Origin: Talinum fruticosum
Lineage: Eukaryota; Streptophyta; Magnoliopsida; Caryophyllales; Talinaceae
NCBI GenBank assembly: GCA_021018815.1
Contig: JAITYX010000003.1
Coordinates: 4,946,501-5,010,500, forward strand
Direction: 5' to 3'
Length of the DNA stretch: 64,000 nucleotides
Every line of letters begins with the position of its first letter. Within the stretch, counting starts at the first letter, position 1. A program made the position numbers and the translations under genes. Under the pieces are notes generated by a model, which saw only the letters and a list, made by a program, of their open reading frames with translations, did not search any database and was not told the origin of the DNA. Positions 34,916 to 45,921 of the stretch are shown here, in pieces.

Positions 34916-35204
34916 GTTTTTCTTTATTAGAAATGAGCTTGGCATGATTAATGCATGATTATGTGATTTCTAAATGAATTTTCCTTGTATAATTATGTGA
35001 TATATGTTTTCTTTTGTTTTAATAACAAATTGATCTTTTGGCCAAGTGAAACCGAGCTATGAGTTACTAGTTCTCCGAGTTTTTGAGTCACTCAAAAACA
35101 TACTCGGGTTAGACTCAGCTTTTGAGCAAAATGCACATAAAAGTTATGGAATTATCTCAAGATAAATGGAGAATTTCGTAAATATTTTTTTCTTCAAAAA
35201 GTAT

Positions 35205-35248
<44 letters not shown>

Positions 35249-35349
35249 ATAGAACTTTTTGATTAGAGAAAACTAGTCATTGGAAGAAAGCTACCGGAAT
35301 TCTAGACGTTGAAGTAGAGAACGTCACACCCGTCTCGAGACCGCCGTTA
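34916..35349 (+). other. Region between RNase H and extra ORF, with (CT)n
   Basis: AT-rich non-coding region, collinear with 45360-45920 of Copia-A. It includes a CT microsatellite at 35209-35244 that is not expanded in Copia-A (45640-45660 and 45868-45900 are CT-rich). It may contain an untranslated leader or splice site for the downstream ORF, but none is evident. Confidence 0.5.
35209..35244. repeat. (CT)18 microsatellite
   Basis: Uninterrupted CT dinucleotides, 36 bp, within Copia-C upstream of the extra ORF. Confidence 0.95.
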
Positions 35350-36845
35350 GAGCTCGAGGTTCAGCACCTGAGTTGCTGAGGTCCGTTACCAAAAACCTTG
35401 CACAAAAACTTCCCAAGAGGGTACCTCCAATCCCTCAAAAATCTTTGTCGCCCAACACTTCACGTTGGATGACAAGTTCTTCCAAACCACATTGTTTTCG
35501 TTGTTAAAACACATTCGGGACACTCGGATTCTACAATTATTTGTGCTTCAGTGATTTCATCTATCCTGAACTCGTCACCGAGTTATATTTAAACATGTCC
35601 CATTCTGAGGGTGTCATCACCTCAAAAGTCCAAGGGTAGGTCGTTCGCATTAACCTCCCTCTTCTTCAAAAAGTTTTCAAAGTTTCTTCCCTTTTTCTCA
35701 ACTCTAATCCTATTCCTTTCAAGGAAGTTGTAGATGACTTCGTGAAAAATATCCCAAAGAAGTACCCGAGTCACTAAAGAACTTCTCCGTGACTCAAATA
35801 AGATAAGAGGCAAGGTCGCTCTACTTCATTCTTATGAGAACCTTTTTTTCTCATCATTTTAACAAGGAGAATCCTAACTCCAAGATTCTTAAAGCCTTGT
35901 TTGACATTCTAGAGGGCTACGATGCAGTAACTCTTTCCTTTCATTATTGAGCAAATGGCCTCCGTGCCAGCTCAGTCCAAAAATCGCTTCTTTTCCCGTC
36001 GGAGCTCTCTTGACGTTTGTTTCCAAATAGTTCAAGATTACCCTCCCTCGGATCCAAATGCCGTTTCGAGGCTGCCATTGTGGTTGACGAAAGGAGCTTC
36101 TCGGCTACGGGTACCAGGAAGTCAAGACTGGTGTCTTGGTCCATGGGTCTAAGTTGAAACATCTTTCACCCTCTCCCACTTAGACTCACACTCTTTACCA
36201 CTTCCTCCTCCCTCTAACCCTCTCGCTACTATGTTTACCATATTGGTAGAAAAAATCTCTTCTGTGTTTAAAGAACTTCGAGACACTCTCCGCTCTCTCA
36301 AAAATGTCCTTCAAGGCCTGGTTATCCACCGAAGACCGGCCGGTCTCGGATCCGGGAGAACCAGGATCTATTGATCGATCTCAAGGGCATCATCAACGAG
36401 CAACGCGAGTAGCTCTAACTTCTTCAAGAACGCAGGTCCAAGGTTGCCTAAGACCCAAAAACTTCGGATACTTATGAGGATTCCTCCAGCCTAGCCAAGA
36501 CTACCTCAGCTTAGGTAGAAGAAGAAGTCAAGCAGCTCAGCTCGGGAGGAGAAGGAAAAGGAGAAAGAAGAGGAGAAAGAAAAAGAAGAGGCCGCTCAAC
36601 CCGATGGCCAAGGTGCAGCAGCCTCCGAACCAAAACCGATCTCCTCAGCAAGTAAGTCGAAGCACCACCCTCAATCTGTCTTCCGGGGGATGAGCTCGAG
36701 GAAGATATACCTCTAGCTCACGTAACCGTAACGAAGCAACTTCCGGACATCTCCGTGCTGTAGCCGCCACAATCATCCACCTCCTCCCAAGCATATCGGC
36801 GTTGGTGCACTCGCCCGTCCCTCCTCCTCCCAATAGTAAGCCCCA
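35350..36845 (+). pseudogene. Copia-C extra ORF after RNase H (env-like position)
   Basis: Sense-strand coding remnant between RNase H and the 3' LTR, aligned with 45922-47540 of Copia-A. Conserved blocks: LCFSDFIYPELVTELYLNMS, EGVITSKVQG, INLPLLQKVFKV, SNPIPFKEVVDDFVKNI and NSKILKALFDILEGYDA (35570-35930). The 3' half is Ser/Pro-rich and then strongly Glu/Lys-rich (EEKEKEKEEEKEKEE near 36545-36595), consistent with a coiled coil. The first part resembles 'putative plant transposon protein' domains (I think Transposase_32); the position matches the env-like ORF of Sireviruses. No signal peptide or membrane segment seen. Function unknown. Confidence 0.6.
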
Positions 36846-37294
36846 CTTCATAGTCTATTTTTCTTTTGTTTTGTTTTTTGTCCAACATTAGTTATACCAG
36901 ATTGCAATTCTCTTCCCTCTTTTTGATGAAATGCTAGGGGAGAGAATATAGAAAACTTGATGTTGTGTTTAGGGGAGCTCACCCTCTCTTTCTTGGAGCA
37001 ATGAATGAATGAATGAATGAATATTTTTTTCTAAACAGACTTATTTCTGAGTTACATATTTCGAGATAGATATTTCTTCTTACTTTTTTGCTCTAATATA
37101 ATCTAATCATTTATTTGCTCGTTATATTATCCACATAACCGTTATGAGTGATGATATTATCTCGCAATGCATTTTAAAAGTACTGAATGCTTCTTTTCTG
37201 TCACTCTTTGCTCCGATATGTTCTGAACAAGTGAAAATGAAAACTCATGTTTCGCACTAAGAAGTTTCTATCTAAGTGTGGAATGCCTTTCATT
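36846..37294 (+). other. Region before the Copia-C polypurine tract
   Basis: Non-coding, with LFDEMLGERI in one frame near 36925 (also present in Copia-A at 47585-47617) and an (ATGA)n run at 37001-37021. It is followed by the tract AAAAGGGGG. Confidence 0.55.
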
Positions 37295-37307
37295 AAAAGG
37301 GGGTGAT
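37295..37307 (+). promoter_or_regulatory. Copia-C polypurine tract
   Basis: AAAAGGGGGTGAT directly before the 3' LTR start TGAAGACTC. Copia-A has AAAAAGGGGAGAT at the same place. It would prime plus-strand synthesis. Confidence 0.8.
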
Positions 37308-40300
37308 TGAAGACTCGCTTCTAACTCTAAGTCATTCTGCGTATTACATGAAGACTCAAGTATAAATCATATCTCTCTTAAGTTTTGATTTCAAGTCATT
37401 CTAAGCACTCTAGAAACTCTTATATAAGTTTTCATTCGTTTCGATTGGCTCAAAAGCACCTTATTGCGTATGTCATACACTAATGTTTTTGAGTCTCTCG
37501 GACATCACTCAAAACTATCTCATGCTCAAATAATTTCTCTAACACTTTTATTCTCGAGCACTAACCGTGTATTTCAACACAAAGAGAATTATGGCATCAA
37601 TTCATTAATTGTAACACTCCAAACCACCCCCTAGGAGTATTACATCGCCGCAGTTCCTTACAGGAACTCGCAAGGCTCTATCAGTGTCGGCTTGGCTCTC
37701 TAATCCCAACTTAGAGATAATAACGATGGTTTCCCAAAGGAACTTGAGATTTCCTAAAACTTTCGGCAAAGTTCTCGTTTGTAATATGGACTATCCCATA
37801 GGCTTAAGGCCTTAAAACCTTGCATAAAAACACAATCTAACTCAACGAGTCACACGGTTGGAGTATACAACTCAATGGCCACACGCCGGAGTCCAACCAA
37901 TCATGCGATAAAACTTAAAACAATCTAAATGGTTTATTACACATTTAGTACAACTATATGAACTAAATTACAAACTACAATGCTGAGAAATATAAGAAAT
38001 GCATATTCTTGACTTGAATCACTCGGACACGCATCAAACAACAATCAGCGGAGTCTAATATATGCTAAGTGGAAATCATACTTTTGAAGATGTACCGCAA
38101 CCAACACTCGGGGAGGGAAAAGGGGGAATTTATGGGGGTGAGCAATAAACCACGGGCTCACCGGAATCTTACACCCTTAAAATGGAAATTCTTTACACAT
38201 ATTACTCGTAATAATGAAATCGGTGAAAGCGTAATAATATAATACAAATCTATATACTTTTCAATGAAATCTCTTGAAATCATTTACAACATAAAACTTA
38301 TAACACTTCTATCATTCAAGAGCACGATTTCACATTCATGAACAATTCTTTTGGGGTTGAATCAACTTTTCCGGGCCTTCGAGGATTCAAACTAGCACTT
38401 CTTTAATCTCGGGGCTCGACCCCGAATAAAAGGCTCTCATGAACTATCTTCACGAAGTCTCGGAGCGAGTATCCCGCCTCTGCAGGACCCCTATTAGATT
38501 CCTTCCCTTGATGTTTCCAGCTGGGCGTTCCCACTTCGAACCCTTCTATATACTAAACAATCCGTAGCCTCGTTGATTCAAAACTCTTTGCACATACTCA
38601 TTCATCACATTCACTTCAAAGCTTTCTCAATCGATTTAACATCAAGGAAGGCATGACACCACGTGTCACCCTTTTAAATTCACTTTCTCAAATCATTTTG
38701 ACACATTGGAAGGAATAGCACTACTTGCCATCCCTCCGAATTCAATTTCTTAATCGATTTGCTTCTTTAAAACAGTAATCACGTTTGAAAGGCAATTCAT
38801 AAGAAGTTGCATTCAAGTATCATCTAATGTAAAATACAAAACGCCTTTCGAAACTACTTTTGAGCATCACGTAAAGCAATCACATAGCACGAATAACGAC
38901 TATTCAATGCAAGCAATCATTCTCAGCTCTTTTCCACTATGCCTTTCTCAATCCATCACTTTAGTACGATTAATTTCCATTTTCGGAGCCACAATAACCA
39001 CAAGTAGATATTATCTAATTCAACGTTCTCACATTTCACAATTCATTGTCTTTTACCTCAATTCCTCATTTTATGCCTCCACTTAATAACTCATCTTCTC
39101 ACACTTTACCATCTTTGGTTCAAGGTTTTCCGATTACGCCTTCACATCATTAATCAACCTCTTCTTACTCATACTTAGTCGGATAGCTCTCATTCTTACT
39201 TTACTACTAAAATTCCTCTAATTCCCTTCATCTCCAAGTGTAGTTTGCTCTCATCTTAGGTTTCTATTCCATTAATAATTCTTTCTTGACCATCTCAATC
39301 ATACAGTTCTTAATTCCTTTTTATCGCTCCACTGTCGCTAGCTCCGCTGATCTTCAAATTTAGTTCAACCTCAAGGATTCAATTATCTTTTGAACTCAAT
39401 TAATCTGACACTCATCCATTCCTCACTCCCATGCCTCAATGGTGCATCCCTCGGTATGAACTCACAATCCTCTTTTATGCTTAACTCGTTATTTCCCAAT
39501 ATAAGTTGTTACCTTCCAATGCAAAGAATTTAGGAAATCTCTAAGGTTCAATCGAAGCATCAATTCACGCTTTAGACCCAAATCACCATTTCTTCATCTC
39601 TAAGTGCTAATTAAGATCTTCACAATACTTTTTAAACTTTTACAACCTAATTCCTTATAAACTTTCAAGCATCTTAACTCATCCGCAACCAACTACTAAG
39701 CTTCCTTCAGGTTCCTGATTCAGATTTAACTCGAGTTCTCATATCCTAATTCAATTCTAATCACTTCCTAGCTTCATCATATCACATAAACATTCAATAA
39801 TCACAACAAAGCTCATTTGGGTTTCGAAATTACTAATAGCTTAGAGTATAAGACTACCCACCCGGGATTCTCGGGTTTAAGGGATTGATTTCGGGCTTCC
39901 TTACTTCGTCTTTTGGTTTTGGTCCCTCTCTCGTGCAGTTCTTACTCCGTCTCTCGGTTCTTGCTTCCCCGCCTCTAGCCCGCCGTTTTGGTTCCCGCTG
40001 CCTCTCGGTTTGGCCCTCGCGTGCTTACCACCGGCTCTGCCTCCCATGTCGCCGTTGCTTTTCCTAGTCCCCGGCCTCTCGGACTTTCTCATGCTCCTTA
40101 TTTCTCGCTCCGGGTCTCGGGTCCGCCCCTTGCTCTGTCTAGTCTCCCGTTTTCTCCCCGCTCGCCGCTTACTCGGTCTCCTGCCGTCGCTTCTAGGTCC
40201 GCGGTGGTCGCCGGCCACCCCTCGGTCTCCTTGACCCTTACACTCGCTCGCCTTCTCTCCCTCTCGGTTCCTCTCGCTTGGTCCTCCCTCTTCCCTTCTC

Positions 40301-41754
40301 CCTTTGCTCTGTTTCTTTCCTTCGCCTTCGTCCCCTACCCGCCCGTGTTCGCCGCTCCGCTCACCGGCCTCCGGCCTCTACTTCGGTTCCCTTACGCCCT
40401 CTCTTTCTTCCTCCCTTTCTCGTTCTCCAGCTCGTTCCTTCTCTCGCTGCTCGGGATCCCCGAGCCCTCTTCCTCTTTGTTTTCCCCTCTCTCTCCACCG
40501 CCTAATTGGTTTGGTATCTCATTATCATTGGACCCCCAAATTTGATTTCTATCTCATTTCTCCACTTAAACCAAAACCCACCTCCTCATTTCTTTTTCCC
40601 CTTCTATTCCCCCTTTTTTTGTTAAACATAATAATAATTAAGCCCACATAGGTAGTATAAGTGATCTCGGGTTTTTATTTAGCTAGCCCGGTAGGAAAAT
40701 TCGGAGGAAGAAATTAGTACGCTTTAATAATAATAATTACACTCAAAGAAGAAGGGAAGCAATTTCCTTGATTTAGTTCATTCAACAAGTAGCTTCCGAA
40801 GGAATATCGAAGTAATATGTCCGGCTGTAAATTAAATCAGTCACTCACCCCTAGGTGTGCGGAATAATACTTAATAATTCTATGCTTTACAATTGCTTTC
40901 GCTAAAATTACTGGGTATTACATTAATCTAAGTCAGTTTATTTCTTTGAGAATTATTTGACCGGATCAAGTTGTTATACTTTGATATTTTATTCTCTCTA
41001 CTTGATCATTCTTAGGATTGACTCGGATGGAATTTGAGTATATTGAATATTAGACTCGTAAAATTCCATTCTTCTAGGCCAAAGATAATTAAGCTTTTAA
41101 TTGTGCTAATTTAATTATTATCTCGTGCCTAATCTTGGACCAGAATATTTTATATTTTGAGAACCAATGTTGTTTGCTTTGGTAGGATATTTAAACGAGG
41201 CTAACTCATTTTTGAAATACAAAACCAACCGGCTTCAAGTCAGAAACACCAGTAGGCACGTTTACCTACTTCTAGACATGGCTCGGACACCGTGTCGAGT
41301 TGTCTGTTTCCAAAACTAGAAAACTCCAACTATAGGCTTAATGGTTCTTTCGACCACAAGTTTCAGTCACCACCAAGTGATTGGAGCATCTTTTGAAGCT
41401 TAGAGCTGTTGCACAACGTTCTCATCCTAATGGATCTTTTCGAGTGACTTAAAAGAGCCGTTACAATGGCTACCGAAGACTTCTATCCGTAACCAAGTAT
41501 AACGGTCACTCTGCCTGGTTGGGTATAAATAGAAGCCACCTCACAAGACTTGGTGTTTGGATTAGCACTTTCCGTGGTTTTTGGCCCCATGAGGGTTTTC
41601 ATGTAAATCTATGTTACCACTTTTCTGAGTCCATTCTAGACTCGGAATCTGCCGTATAACCGATTTGTTGCAAAAATCATTTCATTTTCTCTATCACTTT
41701 ATATTCACCCCTCCCCCTCTAGGGTGACTTAGACTCTCCACGAGCAAACCTTCA
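37308..41754 (+). repeat. Copia-C 3' LTR, interrupted and with a deletion
   Basis: Starts TGAAGACTCGC and ends AAACCTTCA before CTCAA. It contains a 3313 bp solo LTR at 37610-40922. Without that it is 1129 bp, because 339 bp present in the 5' LTR are missing at 41547-41550, with the four bases GACT at both ends of the lost segment. The TATA box is kept at 41524-41531. Confidence 0.9.
37610..40922. mobile_element. Solo LTR (3313 bp), TGTAACA family
   Basis: Starts TGTAACACTCC and ends GGGTATTACA, with perfect TTAAT duplications (37605-37609 and 40923-40927). No primer site or coding region is found between. A partial second copy is at 62139-62712. The TGTAACACC-type LTR start is usual for plant chromoviruses with long LTRs (Del/Tekay), which I infer. 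The C/T-rich stretch at 39885-40545 gives spurious frames of up to 185 codons (high Ser/Pro/Arg/Leu) on both strands. Confidence 0.85.
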
Positions 41755-41759
41755 CTCAA

Positions 41760-42215
41760 TGAGTCTCAAGAGCTTGTTTTGAAATTCAATCAAGGTCCGA
41801 AAAACTTGATATGTTGTTAGCTCTATATGTGTCTCCTTCAGAAAGAAAGACTTGGTTTCAATGAAGAAGAGGAATCAAAATTCTATTTTTATCTTTTCAA
41901 AACTAATTCCGTAATTGTAAAGTTGAGGAAGGCTGAGCATGGTCCCATTCATACAAATCAATAAAGGAATAGGCCTAGACTAGTTTATAGGAAAAATCAT
42001 TCTCCTTCTATTTACAAAAGAAAAGATTTTCAAATGAAAGAGACACAGACTCGGTTTTCTCGAAGGAAGACTTAGAATCAAACCAGACTCCAAAATTATT
42101 TAAACCTCGGGTTCCTAAAAGTACTCTTGCTCATAAAAGGACCACAGTAAAGGGAGTTACTGGGTTCGTGAGAGGAAGTGAGATAGGTTAGTTTGTTTCT
42201 GTCTTACAGGTACCT
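41760..42215 (+). pseudogene. gag: Copia-A gag, 3' part
   Basis: Resumes directly after the Copia-C target duplication with NESQELVLKFNQG, the same words as in Copia-C gag (31340-31375). KRKTWFQ-like and basic segments follow to about 42210. It proves the two halves were one gene before Copia-C inserted. Confidence 0.8.
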
Positions 42216-42425
42216 TAGAAGAAGAAGAAAGGTCATTGGTACTTTTATGAGCTAGATGATCTCGAAAGGAGGAAAAGTCACATTTGGAGATAACAAGCAA
42301 GGGGAAGATAGTACGCATTGACAAAATTGGTGAAGGAAACAACATAATCAGCCCAGTCTACCTTGTCAAAGGACTCAAGTACAATCTCCTTCACATTTCT
42401 CAGCTCCGTGATAAAGGTCAAGAGG
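42216..42425 (+). pseudogene. pol: Copia-A protease, active site deleted
   Basis: GGTCATTGGTACTT, the code for HWYL/F, is joined directly to TATGAGCTAGATGATC. The roughly 50 bp that encode the Asp-Ser-Gly active site in Copia-C (31811-31860) are missing. The downstream part (GGKVTFGDNKQG-like) and NLLHISQL (~42380) are retained. Confidence 0.75.
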
Positions 42426-42577
42426 TAATGTTCACTTAGACCAACCGCTACTTTTCCGAAGCATTCACCAAAGAGACTAAGCTCTCACGTTTGAGGTCAA
42501 GTAATGTTCACTCCGACCAACCGCTACTTTTCTGAAGCATTCACCAAAGAGACTAAGCTCTCACGTCCGAGGTCAAA
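42426..42577 (+). repeat. 76 bp tandem duplication in Copia-A
   Basis: Two head-to-tail units (42426-42501, 42502-42577), each starting TAATGTTCACT and ending GAGGTCAA. Copia-C has a single unit (about 32043-32118). The duplication is specific to this copy and lies at the protease-integrase linker. Confidence 0.9.
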
Positions 42578-43740
42578 ACAGCCTACACTATTCCTCTCTC
42601 CGATCGAAGCTAGAATTTATCTTGTTTGAAAGCATATGTGAGTGATGATTCATGGACATGGCATCGTAAACTAGGTTATATCAGCATGCATATTATGAAG
42701 AAACTTGCATCTCATGGACTAGTTAGGGGTTTACCTAATCGTGCCTTTAAGAAAGATAAAATTTGTGAGGCATGCACAAAAAGTAAGTAGTTAGATCATC
42801 TTTCAAACCACTAAAAATCGTGTCTACATCCAAAGTGCTTGAATTGATTCATATGGATTTGTTTGGTGAAACTCCTATGAAAAGTGTTGGTGGGAAATCG
42901 TATGTACTTGTTGTTGTTCATGATTTCTCACGATTTACTTGGGTATGTTTTCTCAAGAACAAGGATGAAGCCTTCAAGAATGAAGCCTTCAAAACTTTGT
43001 AGAAAAATTCAAGTATAGTCTCGGACTCGGATCATAAAGATTGGAAGGGAGTTTGACTACTCGGAATTTGTAGACTTCGAGACAAAAATGACATCTCTCA
43101 CAACTTCTCTGCACCAAGAACTACTCAATAGAATGGAGTAGTTGAGAGAAAGAACAAAACTCTTGAAGAAATAGGAAGGACTATGATGATTGAAAATCAT
43201 CAACCTTACTATTTCTAGGTTGAGGCGATCAACACAAAGAAACTACACAATCAACGGATGCCTCATTAGACCCATCTTGAAGAAAACACCCTACTAACTT
43301 TACAAAGGAAAGAAACCCAACATTTCCTAGTTGAGACCATTCGGTGTAAGTGCTTTGTCAACAACAATGGTAAGGAGCATTTGACTAAGTTTTGATACTA
43401 GGTCGGATGAAGGTATATTTCGGGTTACTCATCTCATAGAAAAGCTTATCGTGTTTTTAACAAGAGAACTAACAAAGTGGAATAAAGTATCCACGTTGTC
43501 TTTGATGAAATTGATCTTGGCAGGATAAGCGAGTCCACATACTCGGATCTTAGACTTAACAGAGATGAAGACGACCTTGCTAAAGCTAAGCTCGAAAGAG
43601 TCAAAACGTAATTGCTGAGGCAACTCGAATAATATGACTAAGACTAAACAAATTCAAGAGCTAGCTAAGAATGCTCGAAGAACAAATCAATGAGACTCAA
43701 CAAGATCAGCCTATTCAATCAACAAACTTGGTAAATTAAA
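42578..43740 (+). pseudogene. pol: Copia-A integrase (broken)
   Basis: Zinc domain at 42655-42790 with WHRKLGYISMHIMKKL and ICEACTK: the second zinc His is Tyr, but the Cys pair is intact. The catalytic part starts at 42820 with MSTSKVLELIHMDLFGE (first Asp), SYVLVVVHDFSRFTWVCF (a usual Asp is His) and FLKNKDEAFK. Frames are broken afterward. It is collinear with Copia-C 32195-33400. Confidence 0.8.
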
Positions 43741-43879
43741 GGACATGTAAACCTTTAAAATATGCATCCAACCAGCCACCTGAAAACATACTTTCGGATA
43801 TCTACAGTAGGGTAAGAACTTGATCTTCTTTGCATAATCTACGTGCATCTTCTACATTCATATCATTAACTCGAACCCA

Positions 43880-44910
43880 AAAATGCACTAGAAGCCCTAA
43901 ATGAACCTGAAGGGATAGAGGCCATGCAAGAAGAGCTCAATCAATTTGAAAGAAACCAAGTTTGGACTTTGACCTAACGACCATCTAACCACCCAATCAT
44001 AGGAACCAAATGGGTTTTCAAGAAAAACTGGATGAGGAAGGGTTGGTAGTCAAAAATAAGGTTAGACTTATTGCCCGGGGTTACAATCATGAAGAAGGAA
44101 TTGATTGTGGGGAAACCTTTGCACCTGTTGCTAGGATTGAGGCAATCGGAATCTTGTTGGCATTTGCATCTAGCATGAATATCAAGTTCTATCAAATGGA
44201 TGTCAAATGTGCCTTTCTAAATTGTTTCATTCAAGAAGAAGTCTATGCTGAGCGACCCCTGGATTTGAAAACTCATAATTTCCAAATCATGTTTTCAAAT
44301 TGCAAAAGGTTTTATATGGTCTTAAACAAGCCCCTAGAGCTTGGTATGAATGACTAAGTACTTTCTTGGTTGAAAATAATTTCAAAAGTGGTCAGATTGA
44401 CAAAACTCTTTTCATAAAAACCAAGGGGAAAGATTTTCTTATTACTCGGATTTATGTTGGTGATATTTTTTTAGAGCTACTAATGAAACTCTATGTCAAG
44501 AGTTTTATGAGTTGATGAGATATAAGTTCCAAATGAGTATGATGGGAGAACCGAACTTCTTTTTAGTCTACAAATCAAACAAGAAAAGGATGGCATTTAT
44601 GTCCATCAATCCAAGTATACCAAGGAGCTTTTGAAGAAGTACAAACTATAAGATGTGAAGCATGCAGCAAAAGCTATGTGGAGCAGTTTGAAACTGGACT
44701 CGGATGAGAAAGGTAAAGCTATAGATCAAAAACTCTATAGAGGTATGATTAGATCTCTACATTATCTCTTATCTAGTAGGCTAGATATCATGTTCAATGC
44801 CTGCCTTTGTGTAAGATTTCAACATAATGCAAAAGAATCACATCTCATTGCAGTGAAGAGAATTTTCGGATATCTTGCACGGACTCGTAATCTTGGTTTG
44901 TGGTTTTCAA
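43880..44910 (+). pseudogene. pol: Copia-A reverse transcriptase (broken)
   Basis: A 115-codon frame at 44010-44357 covers the finger and palm: EEGLVVKNKVRLIARGYN, EEGIDCGETFAPVARIEAI, MNIKFYQMDVKCAFLNCFIQ (first catalytic Asp) and EEVYAERPL. The YVDD box reads YVGD (about 44455-44466), losing one catalytic Asp. Later come SLHYLLSSRLDIMFNACLCV and KESHLIAVKRIFGYL (44655-44921). Collinear with Copia-C RT. Confidence 0.85.
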
Positions 44911-45355
44911 AAGACTCGTAAATGACTCTCACTGGATACTCGGATGCTGATTATGTTGGATACATAGTTGATGGAAAGAGAACATCAGGAGCGTGGCAAT
45001 TTCTGGGTCAATCTCTCATCTCCCGGCACTCAAAGAAATAAAATTCTGTTGCTCTATCAACTGCCGAGGCTGAGTACATTGCAGCTGGAGCTTCCTCTCG
45101 CTCGGATTCTATGGGTCAAGCAAGCACTTGAAGGATCTAGGGCTATCATTCAAATCTATCCCAATCCAAAGTGTGATAATCGAGTGTAATTAACTTTATA
45201 AAGAATTCGGTTCAAGCACTAAAAAACAAAGCATATTGATGTCATGTATCATTTTCTAAGAGACCACTATGAGAAAGGTGATATTGAACTTGAATTCATT
45301 CGTACGAAATTTGAGTTAGCTGATCTTTTTACTAATCCACTTTGTGAGGATTAGT
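44911..45355 (+). pseudogene. pol: Copia-A RNase H (broken)
   Basis: Starts TGYSDADYVGYIVDGKRTSG (44930-44990); WQFLGQSLISRHSKK, STAEAEYIAAGASS and GDIELEFIRTKFEL (45280-45315) follow, then LADLFTNPLCED. The catalytic Asp and Glu words are present but frames shift repeatedly. End of pol near 45355. Confidence 0.8.
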
Positions 45356-45921
45356 TTTGCTTTAATAAGAATGCGCTTGGTGTGATTAGTGCATGATTAT
45401 GTGATTTATTAAGTGTTTTATCCTTGCATAATTATGTGTTATGTGCTTTTAATAACACATAGATCAATTGATAGAGTGGACTGAGCTATGAGTTATTGGT
45501 TTTCCGAGTGTTCCGAGTTGCTAAGAAAACATACCGAGTCAAACTCGCTTTTGAGCAAAATGGACATCAAACTTCTAGGATTATCTCTAAATAAATAGAA
45601 AATTTCAGAAATGTTTTCAAAAAGTCTTTCTTTTCTCTCTCCTATCTCGCCACGCATTTCGATTAGAGAAAACTAGCCATTGGAAGAAAGTCTGCTGGAA
45701 ATCTAGCCATTGAAGAGCGAGAACATCACATCGGTCCGAGACTACTGTTTGGTATTATGGTCAAAACAAAGCCCGATAAATAGCATCCCTTTACCTTCAT
45801 TTCTTTACATTGTTCATTGCCTTCTTTCATTCTCTTTACTCTAAGCGTTTCTTCTCACTCGTATTCTCTCTCTCTCTGAATTCTAAGCGTTTTCTCTCTC
45901 TCTTATTTCTCAAAAATCATC
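45356..45921 (+). other. Region between RNase H and extra ORF (Copia-A)
   Basis: Non-coding, AT- and CT-rich, collinear with 34916-35349. Contains no recognised signal. Confidence 0.5.

Larger units (their letters stand above)
28471..41754 (+). mobile_element. Copia-C: full-length Copia inserted in Copia-A gag
   Basis: Complete element of the same family, 13.3 kb with its nested solo LTR and about 10.0 kb without. It is flanked by perfect CTCAA duplications (28466-28470 and 41755-41759), and the gag reading of Copia-A resumes after the second copy. It has a 5' LTR, primer site, gag, protease, integrase, RT, RNase H, extra ORF, polypurine tract and 3' LTR. The two LTRs differ by a 339 bp deletion and a large insertion in the right one. 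The first base pair of the left LTR is TT instead of TG. Confidence 0.92.

Noticed and set aside
39988..40545. 185-codon frame, the longest in the window, with overlapping frames on both strands
   Set aside because: Lies in a C/T-rich part of a solo LTR; composition is Ser/Pro/Leu/Arg-heavy in every frame, without domain-like pattern, and the second copy of the LTR is truncated before it.
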